Positions 63,352 through 64,000 of a stretch of DNA of 64,000 bases are shown here, piece after piece. The position numbers and the translations under genes were made by a program. The notes beneath the pieces were generated by a model that was given only the letters and a program-made list of their open reading frames with translations, had not been told where the DNA came from and searched no databases. Every line of letters starts with the position of its first letter. Positions within the stretch are counted from its first letter, which is position 1. Source of the stretch: Glaciecola sp964195425 (GTDB taxonomy: Bacteria > Pseudomonadota > Gammaproteobacteria > Enterobacterales > Alteromonadaceae); assembly GCA_964195425.1 (NCBI GenBank), contig CAXMOM010000004.1:62001-126000 (forward strand), given 5' to 3'.

Positions 63352-64000
63352 TCATTCCCCTACTGCTGATTGGGCGGGTTTACTGGGCGATTTCACCGCG
63401 TGTGGATTGAACCGACTCGCAAACAGCAAACCAAGTTCAAACAAGAGCCACATGGGTATGGCCAGCAAGGTTTGAGAAATCATGTCGGGAGGCGTGAGTA
63501 GCATGCCAATGGCAAATGCACCCACAATCACATACGACCTACTTTGCCTTAATTGCGCTACGGTGCAAGCGCCACTCCATACCGCAACTACTGTAAATAT
63601 GGGCACTTCAAAGGCCAGGCCGAAGGCAAAAAATAGCTTTATCATAATATTTAGACTATTGGTCATGTCGGGTATGTAGCGAATACCGTCGGGGACAACA
63701 GATGGTAGAAATTGAAACATGACCGGAAACACAACAAAGTAGCAAAACATTATGCCTGCATAAAACAACACAATGCTGCTGAGTAAAATTGCCCTGCCAA
63801 ATTTGCGCTCGCCTTTGTATAGGCCTGGCGCAACAAAGGACCAAATTTGGTGAAGCACCATGGGCACCGCCAAGAAAAAAGATAAAATAAGCACCAGCTT
63901 GAACGGCGTGAAAAATGGGTCAATAAGGCCCGTGGCCACCATTTCGCTGTTTTCGGGCAATTGCTTCATTAAGGGCTCAACCAGAATGAGGTAAATTTCG
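63352..64000 (-). CDS. tatC: Sec-independent protein translocase subunit TatC (partial, 5' end outside window)
   Basis: At least 216 C-terminal residues of TatC, which receives twin-arginine substrates at the inner membrane. Matches to the family are GLIDPFFTPFKLVLILSFFLAVPMVLHQIWSFVAPGLY, ERKFGRAILLSSIVLFYAG, FYFVVFP-like region, and GMLLTPPDMISQTLLAIPMWLLFELGL. The frame stays open at the window edge, with VEPLMKQLPENSEM matching the E. coli APLIKQLPQGSTM region, so the true start is outside. The C-terminal tail is polar (KSPSKPAQSAVGE). Confidence 0.95.
   Translation of the reverse strand, partial: EIYLILVEPLMKQLPENSEMVATGLIDPFFTPFKLVLILSFFLAVPMVLHQIWSFVAPGLYKGERKFGRAILLSSIVLFYAGIMFCYFVVFPVMFQFLPSVVPDGIRYIPDMTNSLNIMIKLFFAFGLAFEVPIFTVVAVWSGACTVAQLRQSRSYVIVGAFAIGMLLTPPDMISQTLLAIPMWLLFELGLLFASRFNPHAVKSPSKPAQSAVGE

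Noticed and set aside
1..64000. CRISPR arrays, rRNA and tRNA genes
   Set aside because: No regularly spaced repeats, no conserved rRNA stretches and no convincing cloverleaf were seen in either strand by eye.

Overview
The window looks like a chromosomal segment of a marine gammaproteobacterium of the order Alteromonadales, most likely near Paraglaciecola/Glaciecola/Alteromonas. This rests on protein similarity recalled by eye and on gene order: ftsN-hslV-hslU, the tolC/nudF-yqiB-yqiA-parE block, tamAB, and a PEP-CTERM-system gene (prsT) with two candidate sorted proteins. Base composition is moderately AT-rich. No database search was possible. No rRNA, tRNA or CRISPR array was seen.

Layout. 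1-9.4 kb: the 3' end of putA, an SH3/coiled-coil membrane protein (YgiM type), a CYTH-CHAD triphosphatase, ahpC and ahpF, a small membrane protein, an aminotransferase plus sulfotransferase pair, and an LPS-type glycosyltransferase. 9.4-12.5 kb: a DUF819 plus NhaC-type transporter operon. 12.6-17.8 kb: a decayed accessory island holding a phosphodiesterase-lipoprotein pseudogene, a lipoprotein/small-protein pair, a broken trypsin-repeat-CHAT gene, and the tail of an ECF sigma factor. 17.9-25.4 kb: malic enzyme, rpmE, priA, ftsN and hslVU, with a good heat-shock promoter. 25.4-28.1 kb: a glycosyltransferase and a Wzi-like outer-membrane protein.

28.2-39.3 kb holds the most interesting system. 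A 60-residue peptide gene with a double-glycine leader sits next to an ATP-grasp enzyme, separated from it by an attenuator-like hairpin. On the other side of tamA-tamB lies a minus-strand operon for a C39-peptidase ABC exporter, its HlyD adaptor and a stand-alone LuxR-type DNA-binding protein. Together these supply the precursor, modifying enzyme, leader-cleaving exporter and regulator expected for a ribosomally made, modified peptide (RiPP).

39.7-58.4 kb: an amidohydrolase with a beta-propeller, a transglutaminase-like protein, cysG, a DEAD-box helicase, prsT, a voltage-gated cation channel with an unusually acidic filter, nei, tolC, nudF, yqiB (apparently starting at ATT), yqiA and parE. 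58.5-63.2 kb is a mobile-element graveyard next to parE: a tnsA stump cut by an IS6-family copy with three stop codons, fragments of a tyrosine recombinase and an IS91 transposase, and a broken nitrilase-like gene that may come from an antiphage reverse-transcriptase system. Two candidate surface-sorted proteins lie among these. The window ends inside tatC.
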